In this document: piece after piece, positions 24,892-34,187 of the stretch | How the letters are laid out: each line of letters begins with the position of its first letter | Position numbering within the stretch: the first letter of the stretch is position 1 | Assembly: GCF_007748195.1 (NCBI RefSeq) | Contig: NZ_CP037920.1 | Location: forward strand, 3,349,501 to 3,413,500 | Source: Gimesia aquarii | GTDB lineage: Bacteria; Planctomycetota; Planctomycetia; Planctomycetales; Planctomycetaceae | DNA length: 64,000 bases | Direction: 5' to 3' | Made by a program: the position numbers and the translations under genes | Notes under the pieces: model-generated | Databases searched by the model: none | Seen by the model: only the letters and a program-made list of their open reading frames with translations | What the model was told of the DNA's origin: nothing

Positions 24892-25893
24892 TCAGGCAGC
24901 GGATCGTTGTTCTGGCGGTTCTTCGTCCTGCTGATCTTCTATTTGAACTGGCTGCTTTACTGTCTTGAGCCGGTAGGTGATTTCTTTTGTAATTGCTTTA
25001 TTAAAAGAAATCTGGAATTGTTGGTATGAGTATTGAGCGGCACAACACCAACCGATCACCGCCTGACAACGTTGAGGGCGCAGCTCTAATTCCTGTAGGG
25101 CAGAGACAAGCGATTTGACGCTTTTCTCATCGAAGTAGATTCCACTGCCCAGGCCATGCTGTTCAAAGCAGACAACAGAGTTGGCTGCCTCACAGTTGGC
25201 ATAAATGACGACGGGTGTACCACAGCTTTGTGCTTCTATGGCAGAAAGGTCGAAGTCAACATCGCGTGGACAGATTACTCCTGAGCAGAGTCGATATTGT
25301 TCTCGTAGCATCTGGTCGTCGACAGGGCCGATAATTTCAACATGTGGTTCTTTATGTAAGTTCGCAGGCAACTGCTCTTCAGCAATGCCAATAATCGATA
25401 AGCTCAGCTTTAATTCTTTGCAGGCATCTACTGCCAGCTGATCTTCTGCAGACCATTCTCCATCTACAATCAGGAGATAGAATGAGCTTCGTTTTTCAGA
25501 GCCGGAGCAAAAAAAATCGGTATCGACTGGAGGTTTTACGAATGAAGTAAATCGATCACGATTCAAGTTCTGAATTGTCTTGGTTGGAACAACAAATTCG
25601 ACTTCGGTTAAAGAGTTTACCAATTGCTGATTGATAGGAGACTGGTTGCTGGAATGTGGTTCCAGATAGCACAGATGTAATTGGTCTGCATTGCATTGAA
25701 CAGATGCAGCAGCTTCCAGGCTCGTACTGATGATTAAGTTTGACTGGGTGAAATCAGGCGATTGTTCAGAAGAGAAACCGGTGCCAAATCGGGCGATAGT
25801 CGATGCCTTGGGCCAAGCCTGATTCAGTGCCTCCCAAATACAATACTCAGTACGAGTATGTGATATGCCGGTATGCACTAATGTGACACTCAT
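24892..25893 (-). CDS. GT4-like glycosyltransferase, distal gene of the polysaccharide locus
   Basis: This 333-residue protein has the second Rossmann half of GT-B glycosyltransferases. A central block (YLLIVDGEWSAEDQLAVDAC) resembles the donor-domain start, and VICPRDVDFDLSAIEAQSCG at about residue 214 corresponds to the EX7E region, with Glu retained at the second position and Asp at the first. The acceptor half is poorly conserved. The start at 25893 is chosen because AAGGAGGAAACAAA stands directly before the ATG. It lies 446 bases beyond the rest of the locus, so it may have its own promoter. Its sugar specificity is not readable. The acidic Glu/Gln-rich C-terminus is probably disordered. 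Confidence 0.65.
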   Translation of the reverse strand: MSVTLVHTGISHTRTEYCIWEALNQAWPKASTIARFGTGFSSEQSPDFTQSNLIISTSLEAAASVQCNADQLHLCYLEPHSSNQSPINQQLVNSLTEVEFVVPTKTIQNLNRDRFTSFVKPPVDTDFFCSGSEKRSSFYLLIVDGEWSAEDQLAVDACKELKLSLSIIGIAEEQLPANLHKEPHVEIIGPVDDQMLREQYRLCSGVICPRDVDFDLSAIEAQSCGTPVVIYANCEAANSVVCFEQHGLGSGIYFDEKSVKSLVSALQELELRPQRCQAVIGWCCAAQYSYQQFQISFNKAITKEITYRLKTVKQPVQIEDQQDEEPPEQRSAA

Positions 25894-26339
25894 TTTGTTT
25901 CCTCCTTGAAACCATGATGAGCCTGAATTCATTCCTGTTGAATTACTACTGGCAGCGTCTTCGTCAGTAGTTGTACGCTGTGTCTCAGCGATTGAGAGGT
26001 GAAAGTGGATTCATTGAAGTATTGACAGATCTCGATACAGACAACAGAGAAAGGAATCAGTATTAGGACAGAAAGTCATTTAAAGCTGCCCAGATATAAG
26101 TAATTGGAAAATGAAGGAGAAAATAGTGTGCTTCACTCCTTCATCGTGATCTTGACAAATCTCAAAAAATTGGTCAATGCGAATCTGAGTTGATTGGAGG
26201 TCGACTTAGCGATTGTCAGCAAAATAGTTTTGAATGCAGTCTTTATAGCCTAACTGGATTAAATGATCTTTAATAGCAAGATGTGGACAAATGGTTTGTG
26301 GTGTTCTCGATTAATGTTCGAGAACAGTTTGTATTTGTC
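25894..26339. other. Gap within the polysaccharide locus
   Basis: These 446 bases separate the last glycosyltransferase from the tightly packed part of the locus. No protein-coding frame is convincing and no clear terminator is visible. Confidence 0.45.
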
Positions 26340-27533
26340 TTAGGTCAGCACTTTGGACTCTCGAAATGTATCAGTAAGGATCGATTCGAAATCTGGAACA
26401 GAGATTCCTTGTTCTGCCTGATGGATGAGTGCAGCCATTTCCCAGGCAGTGACATAGTAATACTTCCATTCCGGGTGTCGGGCTGCCTCTTGTTTTAATG
26501 CAGAGTGGAACGCCTCTGTTTCCGGTCCGAGCAGAGTATCAATATTCCCCGGTTTGGCACCATGTGTGTGGAGTTTGATAAATGTCCAATCAGGACGACC
26601 AGCGACGTGTACGTCGGCTGAAAGCCAGTGTTGAAATCGTTTCAGTGAGGCAGGACGGCCACCGTGAAGATCGGAATTTTCAATGCGTGGTAAACAACCC
26701 CATTTGCGTTGATTCCAGTCAAGGCATAAGGGACCTTGAATCATTAGCAGGCTGTTATCTTCGGGTGATTGGCCTACGCGAGCCAGAGTACCCTGGTTGT
26801 GAGATTTACGCTCATTCGGTCGGTGTTTTGCGTAGTAAATACTGTTAATGATTTGAGTTTGTGTATCACTGGGGGCAGAAGGCATTGTCAGGTCGGCATA
26901 ACAACCTGTTTCCAGTAGGATTTCAATCTCGTTATCAACGCCGCACCATCGCCCATCTGGGCGGGAGTTGCACAAAGCCCAGTTCCCATGGATGAAGCCA
27001 TAAACGATCTCTCCCGTCAGTGGATCTTTTCTTAAGAGTCCATGTCGATGATAAAGAGTCTCTCGGAACTCATTCATCTTTTGACGGAGGCCTTCCGCTG
27101 TATCCTGGTCATGGTGTAAATGCACATCAACGTCACCATAGCCTTGCTTGCAGAGTTCAGCTAGACGATCTAAATACTCTGGGGAGTACTGATCTTGTGG
27201 AAAGAAAAAAGTATGCTGCGGTACCTGGCCGCGAGAATCGCTGAACTTCGAAAAGCGGGCAGGGTATTCCTGGCACCAGCGATCAACGCGGGCCAATGCT
27301 TCAGATTTAACAGGGTTTCCCCATTCCGGTTCGAAATGATCACAGACAGCGATGAAAATATGCCGTGGCTTTTCAGGAGTGAAAGCTACTGACTCTTTCC
27401 TTCTTTTCAACCGATAATAGCTGGGAAGCCAATATTGCATATTGCGCGAGCGAATAATGAGAAAAAGAGCACAAACACTACTCACAAATACGAGTAAGCA
27501 AATTGAAATAACGGATAACAGAAGTGATGACAT
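26340..27533 (-). CDS. Membrane-anchored polysaccharide-deacetylase-like protein
   Basis: This 397-residue protein has an N-terminal transmembrane helix (about 4-28) and a large domain on the far side. [14 protein letters not shown] (Asp65, His66, Glu68) lies at the start of the barrel. [20 protein letters not shown], then [10 protein letters not shown], and [20 protein letters not shown] follow, and [12 protein letters not shown] lies near the end. The order of an early Asp, a central His-rich strand and a late His resembles carbohydrate esterase family 4-like barrels, but the NodB signatures are not exact. It may be a hydrolase or deacetylase acting on the exported polysaccharide. It follows the GT2 gene by 6 bases, so co-translation is likely. 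Confidence 0.6.
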   Translation of the reverse strand: MSSLLLSVISICLLVFVSSVCALFLIIRSRNMQYWLPSYYRLKRRKESVAFTPEKPRHIFIAVCDHFEPEWGNPVKSEALARVDRWCQEYPARFSKFSDSRGQVPQHTFFFPQDQYSPEYLDRLAELCKQGYGDVDVHLHHDQDTAEGLRQKMNEFRETLYHRHGLLRKDPLTGEIVYGFIHGNWALCNSRPDGRWCGVDNEIEILLETGCYADLTMPSAPSDTQTQIINSIYYAKHRPNERKSHNQGTLARVGQSPEDNSLLMIQGPLCLDWNQRKWGCLPRIENSDLHGGRPASLKRFQHWLSADVHVAGRPDWTFIKLHTHGAKPGNIDTLLGPETEAFHSALKQEAARHPEWKYYYVTAWEMAALIHQAEQGISVPDFESILTDTFRESKVLT

Positions 27534-27539
27534 AACAGA

Positions 27540-28823
27540 TCAGCTTTTCGTAGTTTGAATTAAGGCTGTATGAGAAGATTCCGTCTCAATGGGATCAAGG
27601 CCTGCTTCTTTCGGATTTAATTCTTCAATTGGTAATGGTGTGGATTGCTCTCGCTCAGTTCGCTCCCATGTGCCGTTTTGCCGTATGAAGAGGCAACGAA
27701 ACAGGCCGATTGCCAGAGCAAAATTCATTTGTACGAACATACCCGGAATTCGAAAGATTTTAGAATGTCGCCCGCGAATCACAAAATGGATACCGATCAG
27801 TGCTGATAGATAAAATAGTTCCTGTAAAATCAAAGTCGACTGATAGAATTCATAATTGAATAAATAAATGTTGGTGAGCAAAGCGATCAGCATAAAGACC
27901 GGACAAAACCAACGCAGCACTTTATGTGACCAAAAAGCAAAAGCAATGTATCCATATTTCGGATGCAGGAGCCCTTTGAGGTGTTTCAAGCATTGAAAAC
28001 CTCCCGTGCCGATTCTGACTCGTCGTTGAAATTCTGCCTGAACCGAAGGTGCGGTTTCTTCAGTTGCAAAGGCTGACTTCTCATAAATGACACGTTGGCC
28101 AGCCAGATGGACCCGCATTCCAATGAGAAAATCATCATTGATTAATTCTGGTGGAATTGGCGTATAGAGTTCTTTTCGGAGTGCGTACAGGGCGCCATTC
28201 ACTCCCAGAACGGCGCCAAGTTTGGTTTCACACTGTTTCAGGAAGTTCTCGTATTTCCAGTAGATTCCATCGACATTATTACCCGCGACTGCATCTTCCA
28301 GGATGAGTTGACCGCAGACGCATCCCGTGTCCTCATCCTGAAAATGTTTCACCAGCTGTTTAATACATTGTGGGTCCATTTTTGTGTTTGCATCGGAAAA
28401 GACAATAATCTCTCCTTTTGCTTCAGGAACACAATCATTAAGAACCGATGCTTTACCGCGGCGTTTTTCAAACTGGATCAGCCGGATGCGGTCATCATCA
28501 TACGTACTGACAAGTTCCCCCGTCAGGTCTAAGTTGCCATCACAGCCAATCAAGACTTCAAATTTATCGCTCGGATAATCAATTTTCGCCAGATTATTAA
28601 GCCGCTCCAGAATAACAGATTCTTCACGATAAGCGGCAATCACTACCGTTACAGATGGCAGGGAATTCGCATCGATTGTTTTTTTCTCTTCAATGGACTG
28701 ATTGAGATTATTTTGTCTTCGTCGACGAGATAAAAACCAGACGATCAACGGATATCCTACATAAGAATACACGATGAGAGAGAGGGATGTCCAAAACAGG
28801 AATTCCATAAAGAAGGTCATCAT
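27540..28823 (-). CDS. Membrane GT2 family glycosyltransferase
   Basis: This 427-residue protein has one N-terminal transmembrane helix, a cytoplasmic GT-A domain and about three to four C-terminal helices (about 285-375). The catalytic domain shows SVTVVIAAYREE, then GKASVLNDCVPEAKGEIIVF leading to SDANT (the DxD-type metal site, about residue 142), then VNGALYALRKEL, INDDFLIG (acceptor-site acidic pair) and QRRVRIGTGG, a variant of the QxxRW motif of processive enzymes. It probably transfers or polymerises sugars at the inner membrane. The ATG overlaps the stop of the upstream acetyltransferase by 4 bases, and AAAGGA lies upstream. Confidence 0.85.
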   Translation of the reverse strand: MMTFFMEFLFWTSLSLIVYSYVGYPLIVWFLSRRRRQNNLNQSIEEKKTIDANSLPSVTVVIAAYREESVILERLNNLAKIDYPSDKFEVLIGCDGNLDLTGELVSTYDDDRIRLIQFEKRRGKASVLNDCVPEAKGEIIVFSDANTKMDPQCIKQLVKHFQDEDTGCVCGQLILEDAVAGNNVDGIYWKYENFLKQCETKLGAVLGVNGALYALRKELYTPIPPELINDDFLIGMRVHLAGQRVIYEKSAFATEETAPSVQAEFQRRVRIGTGGFQCLKHLKGLLHPKYGYIAFAFWSHKVLRWFCPVFMLIALLTNIYLFNYEFYQSTLILQELFYLSALIGIHFVIRGRHSKIFRIPGMFVQMNFALAIGLFRCLFIRQNGTWERTEREQSTPLPIEELNPKEAGLDPIETESSHTALIQTTKS

Positions 28824-29449
28824 AGTACCGATCCTTTCTGATACTGAGTATATGTAGGATCTTCCTCTGATCGTATGTCGTTTTCCTGCTTGATTGGTAG
28901 GTTTTCAGAGTGAACTTTCAGAACCCGAGCTGGAATTCCTCCAACCGTAGTATGTGGTGCCACGTTTTTGACAACGACGGCATTGGCTCCAATTTTTGAG
29001 TGCGATCCAACGTCAACCGGGCCGATAATTTTTGCACCGGCACCGATAAAAATATCTGAACCGAGAGTTGGAGAAATATTACGCTCTGCTCCAATCGTCA
29101 CCTGATGTTCCAGTTTGATGTCATCTCCGGCAGTGACTGAGCTATTAATTACGATTCCCTGGCTGTGAATAATGACAAAACGGCGACCAAATTCTGCACT
29201 CCGTCCGATGATGCACTGGCAGAAAATAGCGTTACATTTATTGAAAATCATGGCTAAAGGAGTTAGTTTCCAATGACTGGACCACTGCATCAGTCGATAC
29301 CAGAGCATAGCCATTGTGCCATCGGTGAGGCACGTTTTCAGCATAGTGCGCATGGAAACATTTCCATAACACCATTCTGATTTTGCTTTGAGATCTTCCC
29401 AGAAATTCATATGATTCTCACTTAACTGTCTAGATTGCCCCAACTTCAT
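28820..29449 (-). CDS. Hexapeptide-repeat O-acetyltransferase (serine acetyltransferase-like)
   Basis: This protein of about 209 residues has a short helical N-terminus and a left-handed beta-helix (about 85-185) of hexapeptide units such as IIHSQGIVINSSVTAGDDI, IGAGAKIIGPVDVGSHSKIG and ANAVVVKNVAPHTTVGGIPA. This is the arrangement of the CysE/WcaF-like acetyl-CoA acyltransferases found in exopolysaccharide loci. It probably O-acetylates a sugar or lipid-linked intermediate in the cytoplasm rather than serine. A second ATG at 29410 (MNFWEDLKAK) is a plausible true start; neither has a good Shine-Dalgarno. It overlaps the next gene by 4 bases. Confidence 0.8.
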   Translation of the reverse strand: MKLGQSRQLSENHMNFWEDLKAKSEWCYGNVSMRTMLKTCLTDGTMAMLWYRLMQWSSHWKLTPLAMIFNKCNAIFCQCIIGRSAEFGRRFVIIHSQGIVINSSVTAGDDIKLEHQVTIGAERNISPTLGSDIFIGAGAKIIGPVDVGSHSKIGANAVVVKNVAPHTTVGGIPARVLKVHSENLPIKQENDIRSEEDPTYTQYQKGSVL

Positions 29450-29466
29450 GTTATCTGATCAGGGAG

Positions 29467-30876
29467 TTAGGCGTGATTCTGAACGAGCTCACCTAATAAC
29501 TCTGCCAATTCCCCCGCCTGAGATTCCCTGTTAAATTGGTTGATCTTTTCAGGGTTCGAGATAGAAGAAGCGGTCTGACTATTTAGACGTTCTGTTAACC
29601 AACGTGCGATTCCCTCAGTATCATCGGCTCTGAAATTTCCTGATGGCCAGAATCCGTTTAAAATATCAGTTGTCTCACCAGCCGGGGTGATTGCTAAGAT
29701 TTCACGCCTGGTGGCCAGATACTCGAATAATTTTGCCGGTGCAACACGATTTGCCCCTTCAACATCGCTTAGTAACAAACAGAGCGCATCCGCTGTTCCC
29801 ATTTTTTTCAATGCTTCTTGATGAGCACAATATTCTTCGGTGACCAGAGTACAGGCTGATTGATGAATTCGTTCGAGTAGCGTCAATTGTTCTGGAGTTT
29901 TTCTGCCGATGAACTGGAATTCCAGCTTGTTTAGAAGTTCGGGATTCACTTGATGAATTGATTCAATGGCTTTTACCAAAGGTTCCACAGTGGTCAGATT
30001 CCAAAGTGTTCCTGTATAAACGATACGAAATTGTTTTGGTGTATCCAAAGATCTCTGGGGCTGATCCAATTCTTCCAGAAGGTCAAAATCGTCCTGATCG
30101 AATCCGTTGTAAATGCATTTTCCAATCGCATCTGTTCCAAACTGATGTGCGCGGCTCAAAAGACGTTCTGTACTGGCCTGGGTTGTCGCAACAATGGCAT
30201 CAGAGGCTTTCATAACCGATTTTTGTAAGCGCGTTTGAATCAGATTTGAAATACGATCTTGTTGATGGTTTTCCAGATATTTACTGCTTAGATCCCATTC
30301 ATCTCGAAAGTCAGCAACGAAGGGGATTTGAAAGATTTGTTTCAGTTTTTTAGCGAGGATTAAGTTCGAGTAGGGAGGGGCAGTGGCCATAATCGCATCA
30401 TGAGGCAGGTTCCTAAGTAGTTTTTTTCCTGCTTTTAACGCATTAGGGTACCACAAGATTTGTGCATCTGGCTGTAGGAGTAATCCAGCACCCGCTTTCA
30501 TCGCTTTGCGGCAGGCTGATTTAACGGGCGTCAGCAAGCCGGTTCGCTGTCCGTTTGATTTTTGAGCTGCCACATTCTTTTTTAGGGCATAATTTGGTTC
30601 CCATGTTCGGGCTCGTTCCAGAAGTGTGTCTTCAGGAATGTCGACAAGCAGACTGTTGTCGAATACGGGAACTGAAGGGTTGGCCGCCATCAATACACTT
30701 ACGTCCCAGCCAAAACGTCGTAGATACTTCACGAATTTGACGGGCCGCTGAACTCCAGCGCCTCCGACAGGAGGAAAATGATAGCTGATTAATAACAGGC
30801 GTTTTCTATTTCGACTTGCGTACTCATTCGCACTCGAGTCTTGTGATTCAATCGATTGTGAAGTCATTGTGGACAT
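29467..30876 (-). CDS. GT4 family glycosyltransferase
   Basis: This 469-residue GT-B enzyme begins with RKRLLLISYHFPPVGGAGVQ, the usual first strand and glycine-rich loop of the GT4 acceptor domain. ATAPPYSNLILAKKLKQIF and PFVADFRDEWDLSSKY follow; DFRDEW is common in capsule-type enzymes. The donor domain opens at FRIVYTGTLWNLTTVEPLV, and the late region VEGANRVAPAKLFEYLATRR (about residue 380) replaces the strict EX7E motif with KLFEYLA, as in a known subset. It is cytoplasmic or peripheral at the membrane. It is part of the co-directional run, 17 bases before the acetyltransferase gene. Confidence 0.85.
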   Translation of the reverse strand: MSTMTSQSIESQDSSANEYASRNRKRLLLISYHFPPVGGAGVQRPVKFVKYLRRFGWDVSVLMAANPSVPVFDNSLLVDIPEDTLLERARTWEPNYALKKNVAAQKSNGQRTGLLTPVKSACRKAMKAGAGLLLQPDAQILWYPNALKAGKKLLRNLPHDAIMATAPPYSNLILAKKLKQIFQIPFVADFRDEWDLSSKYLENHQQDRISNLIQTRLQKSVMKASDAIVATTQASTERLLSRAHQFGTDAIGKCIYNGFDQDDFDLLEELDQPQRSLDTPKQFRIVYTGTLWNLTTVEPLVKAIESIHQVNPELLNKLEFQFIGRKTPEQLTLLERIHQSACTLVTEEYCAHQEALKKMGTADALCLLLSDVEGANRVAPAKLFEYLATRREILAITPAGETTDILNGFWPSGNFRADDTEGIARWLTERLNSQTASSISNPEKINQFNRESQAGELAELLGELVQNHA

Positions 30877-30903
30877 GAATAAGTATTCCTCGAATATGGA
30901 TAA

Positions 30904-31608
30904 TCAGGCAGACGCCTGTTGGGTCAAGATGGCCTGATCACCTTTGGGGGCTAGCCAATGACTGACAGTATGAGATTGGATTTGGAACTCTTGATGCTCT
31001 GAAAGTTGTCTGACCGCCTCGATTGCATAGGGGTGGTTATCGTGTAGTAAGCAGAAGTTTCCTTCTACTGGATGATAGTGCTGACACCAGTTCTTCATTT
31101 CAGCTAGATCTGACATTAAATAATCGCGTGGGTCAGTATCCCAGAGGACAACAGTACGATGCTGGAGCCAGAGTCCCAGCATTTTTCCGAGACTCAATTT
31201 GCCCTTCGGAGGGCGAACGAGGTTTGTCTCAATTCCGGTAATCTGTTTCAGTGTTTGATCGGTTTGTTTGATTTCATCCAGAAAGCAACGTGTCGATGAC
31301 TGGGAAGGTTCTTGATGAGTGAATGTGTGATTCCCGATTTCATGTCCTTCATTGATGATCCGCTCAATGAGTTCTGGATATTGCTGGGCCTTTTCACCAA
31401 TCACAAAAAATGTACCTCGTTGTTGATATTGATTCAGAAGGTCGAGTAACTGAGGTGTATATTCAGGATGAGGACCATCATCGAATGTAAAAGAAATATT
31501 AATCGCGGATCGATTCGTATTTTGCCGAGGCGCACCATGAACCAGAAACAGTTTTTGGGGAATCACTGCTGAAATCGTTTTTTTGATGAGTTGACGAATC
31601 GGATTCAT
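30904..31608 (-). CDS. NodB-type polysaccharide deacetylase (CE4)
   Basis: This 234-residue protein has a complete CE4 motif set: SFTFDDGPHP (catalytic and metal Asp at about 41-42), GNHTFTHQ (His-x3-His metal site), VRPPKGKLS (the RPP loop), VLWDTDPRDY and CLLHDNHP near the end. Members remove N-acetyl groups from amino sugars. A short hydrophobic N-terminal segment might act as an anchor. It sits between two GT4 genes with gaps of 11 and 27 bases and probably modifies the exopolysaccharide made by this locus. Confidence 0.9.
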   Translation of the reverse strand: MNPIRQLIKKTISAVIPQKLFLVHGAPRQNTNRSAINISFTFDDGPHPEYTPQLLDLLNQYQQRGTFFVIGEKAQQYPELIERIINEGHEIGNHTFTHQEPSQSSTRCFLDEIKQTDQTLKQITGIETNLVRPPKGKLSLGKMLGLWLQHRTVVLWDTDPRDYLMSDLAEMKNWCQHYHPVEGNFCLLHDNHPYAIEAVRQLSEHQEFQIQSHTVSHWLAPKGDQAILTQQASA

Positions 31609-31619
31609 AGTCGTGAGTT

Positions 31620-32870
31620 TCAGGTTTGCTGTTCTACTTTTCTTTTTTTATGTTGATCGACTGAACTGGATTTCTGTTTAATTGTTAATTCTGATGTAAA
31701 TTGAACGCTACAGTCAGAGAGAATCTGACTGAGGTGCATTGCAGATTCCTTCCAGGAATTAGGTTTAAAATCTCGTTTTTCATTTTGATCAGGTGAGTCA
31801 AGCATGTCAGTGATCGCCTCCGCCAATCTCTCAGAATTGTCAGGAGGCACTAACTGGTCACAGCTGGGATCTGCTATTTCTGGTATGCCACCCACATTGC
31901 TGGCTACAAAGCTCCTGCCACAGGAAATTGCCTCTAGAAGTACATTGGGGATGCCCTCTGAAATACTGGGCAAAACGATAAAGTCAGCGGCTCGATACCA
32001 GTCAGCCAGTCGAGACTGCTGTTGTGATCCGGTTAATTGGAAATACTCTCCTAATCCATATTGTTTTATTTTTTGGCTTAATACGGCTTTTAATGAACCG
32101 TCTCCTAAAACATAGCACGTAAAAGGAGTGCCCTGTTTACTTATTTTGTGGCAGGCATCGAGAAGAACGGAATGCCCTTTGACTGGTTCTAAACGTCCAA
32201 CGCTGACTATGATTTTTCTGTTATGAGGTAGTCCCAGTCTCTGACGCGCTTCCTGTTGATTACCAGGAGTGAACAAATTCTGGTCCACTCCTCGATAGAC
32301 TGTGTTTATTTTTTCTGAGTGAATGTCCAAGTTTTTCACAGCTTGTTTAATATCATTACTGACTGTGATCACTCCATCCGCCTGTTGCAGTACTGATTTA
32401 ATTGCACGTTTTCGACGGTGATTTTTGGTCAGTAGCAAAATGTCACTGCCACCGGTCATTACAACAACGGGTATCCCGTGTTCGCGTGCTGCCTTCACAG
32501 CGACTTCTCCATCTGGATGGAGCCAATATGACAAGATTATGTCAGGTTGAAATTGTGAAATGGTTTCATGAAGCCTTCGATTGATTGACCAATGTAGAAA
32601 TTGTCCATAAAACTGATGGAATAGTTTCGGTAAATAATAAAAACGCGGATACTCTATGCTGAGTGAGTCAGTGATATCTGTCGGTAGCCATTCACGGTTC
32701 AGACGCGTTTTATCTTTGAAGTAGTGTGAAAACTCATCCATCCAAGATACCGGAGAGACTACATGTGTTTGATGCAGCTCGGACAATGCTTGAATCATTG
32801 AATAATTAAAGGTGCCTTTTCCAGGTTGCAGCGAATTTGGAAATACACTGGAAATGAATAAAATTTTCAT
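31620..32870 (-). CDS. GT4 family glycosyltransferase
   Basis: This 416-residue GT-B enzyme has MKILFISSVFPNSLQPGKGT at the N-terminus, PVVVMTGGSDI in the acceptor half, and KIIVSVGRLEPVKGHSVLLD at the donor-domain start. The donor-site motif SISEGIPNVLLEAISCG (EX7E, about 303-311) is intact. That is a canonical active-site set for a retaining glycosyltransferase using a nucleotide sugar. A 12-base palindrome AGCAGGCCTGCT (32871-32882) sits directly before the ATG and includes the only AGG-like ribosome site. The C-terminus is Lys/Ser-rich. Confidence 0.9.
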   Translation of the reverse strand: MKILFISSVFPNSLQPGKGTFNYSMIQALSELHQTHVVSPVSWMDEFSHYFKDKTRLNREWLPTDITDSLSIEYPRFYYLPKLFHQFYGQFLHWSINRRLHETISQFQPDIILSYWLHPDGEVAVKAAREHGIPVVVMTGGSDILLLTKNHRRKRAIKSVLQQADGVITVSNDIKQAVKNLDIHSEKINTVYRGVDQNLFTPGNQQEARQRLGLPHNRKIIVSVGRLEPVKGHSVLLDACHKISKQGTPFTCYVLGDGSLKAVLSQKIKQYGLGEYFQLTGSQQQSRLADWYRAADFIVLPSISEGIPNVLLEAISCGRSFVASNVGGIPEIADPSCDQLVPPDNSERLAEAITDMLDSPDQNEKRDFKPNSWKESAMHLSQILSDCSVQFTSELTIKQKSSSVDQHKKRKVEQQT

Positions 32871-32921
32871 AGCAGGCCTGCTGATCGTGAGTAGTGAAAC
32901 TGAACTGTTCTTTATGGTGGA

Positions 32922-34187
32922 TTATCTGCTTCCTAATTTTCCATAACGCAGTAATTGCCGAATGGCTGTGTAAGTTCCGGTGGCTTTTAATACTTTTCTA
33001 ATGTTACGATCTACAACACGTGATGATTTTAAATAAAACAATAAGAGTTTGTTTTTGATCGTGGGAGCGAGCAGTAGCACTGATCCACTTTGTGTAATTT
33101 CGGAACTATAACGCTGTTTGTATTCCGCATCTCCTTCACCAAAATCAAATGTGTGAGGGGGATCATGTTGTATGAGGTCATCTAATGTCATCAACAAGAG
33201 GGCTTCTCCTGGAGACTTGCTGGCATAATCCAGATCAAATCCAACTTCAACATCGCGGAAGACTCCTTTATGCTGGTGTCCGATTTTAAATGCGACAGGT
33301 TGATCATCTTTCTTTAGCATGTAGCAACGTAAAAAACCGTTCGATGCCAGGAAGACAAGTTCTTCGAGTTCCATGTCATCATTTTTGATGCGGAGTCCCA
33401 GACGCTGAGTTTGCCAGGTATTGAGGGATATCTGATGTGCTGCTTCCAGAAAATCTGCTACCTGGTCAGGTTCTGTTACGCGGATGAAAGTCATCTCACT
33501 GTTTTGTCGTAAGAGTCTTCTTTGTTTACCCCTTGATTTTGAACGAAATTGTTTCCAGTAATCGATTGGGTTCTCTGGAAAATGAATCAAACTACGGTCT
33601 TGAAAACCGGTATGTGAAAACTTTAAAAAAGGAGTTTCTGAGTCTTGAGCAATTTTGTTAAGAGGGTCATTTACGAGTAAATCATCCAATAACAGAAATA
33701 CTGATTTTTGTTGATGACAAAACGTAGTTGCTGACTCCAGAAGCGATTTCAAAAGCGTTTTATCTTGCTGGAGTTCCGGCTGCACCAGAAATCGGTTACC
33801 AGAGAGATAGTAACCTGGAAGCAGACGGGCAGGTCCCAGCCCCTTGAGAACTTTTGTGCTCATATTTTTGGGTAGTAAAATTCCTGCTGCGATTAGGGTT
33901 CCTTGCCTATAGCATTGCATCAAGTAACCCGGGTATTGGGGATATGCTTTCGCAAGGATTGGGAGCAAAGGAATAATATAATCCGGGTGTTGATAAAGAT
34001 CTGAGTTGATATCATTTTGATAGAGCTGCATCCATGTCTGATACAATTCTGAGACAGGCTGTAGTTGTGCGCAATCCAAGGCATGGATTTTAAACTGAAC
34101 TCCATCAGATACTTTATGTTTATTGGACAGTTCGATGACCTGGGTGTTCACGTTGTCTTGTTGTTCTGGATTTAATTTAGTTTTCAT
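32922..34187 (-). CDS. GNAT/FemAB-like acyltransferase of the polysaccharide locus
   Basis: This 421-residue protein resembles the BioF2-like double-GNAT families that accompany exopolysaccharide loci. FRSKSRGKQRRLLRQNSEMT, then HQISLNTWQTQRLGL, then GFLRCYMLKKDDQPVAFKIG, and TFDFGEGDAEYKQRYSSEI correspond to the conserved second GNAT fold, with a late FDFGxGDxxYK element. These proteins transfer acyl or aminoacyl groups; the substrate is not known here. There is no signal peptide. The gene start overlaps the end of the preceding GT4 gene by 11 bases, suggesting coupled translation. A second, distinct family member is at 35393. Confidence 0.75.
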   Translation of the reverse strand: MKTKLNPEQQDNVNTQVIELSNKHKVSDGVQFKIHALDCAQLQPVSELYQTWMQLYQNDINSDLYQHPDYIIPLLPILAKAYPQYPGYLMQCYRQGTLIAAGILLPKNMSTKVLKGLGPARLLPGYYLSGNRFLVQPELQQDKTLLKSLLESATTFCHQQKSVFLLLDDLLVNDPLNKIAQDSETPFLKFSHTGFQDRSLIHFPENPIDYWKQFRSKSRGKQRRLLRQNSEMTFIRVTEPDQVADFLEAAHQISLNTWQTQRLGLRIKNDDMELEELVFLASNGFLRCYMLKKDDQPVAFKIGHQHKGVFRDVEVGFDLDYASKSPGEALLLMTLDDLIQHDPPHTFDFGEGDAEYKQRYSSEITQSGSVLLLAPTIKNKLLLFYLKSSRVVDRNIRKVLKATGTYTAIRQLLRYGKLGSR

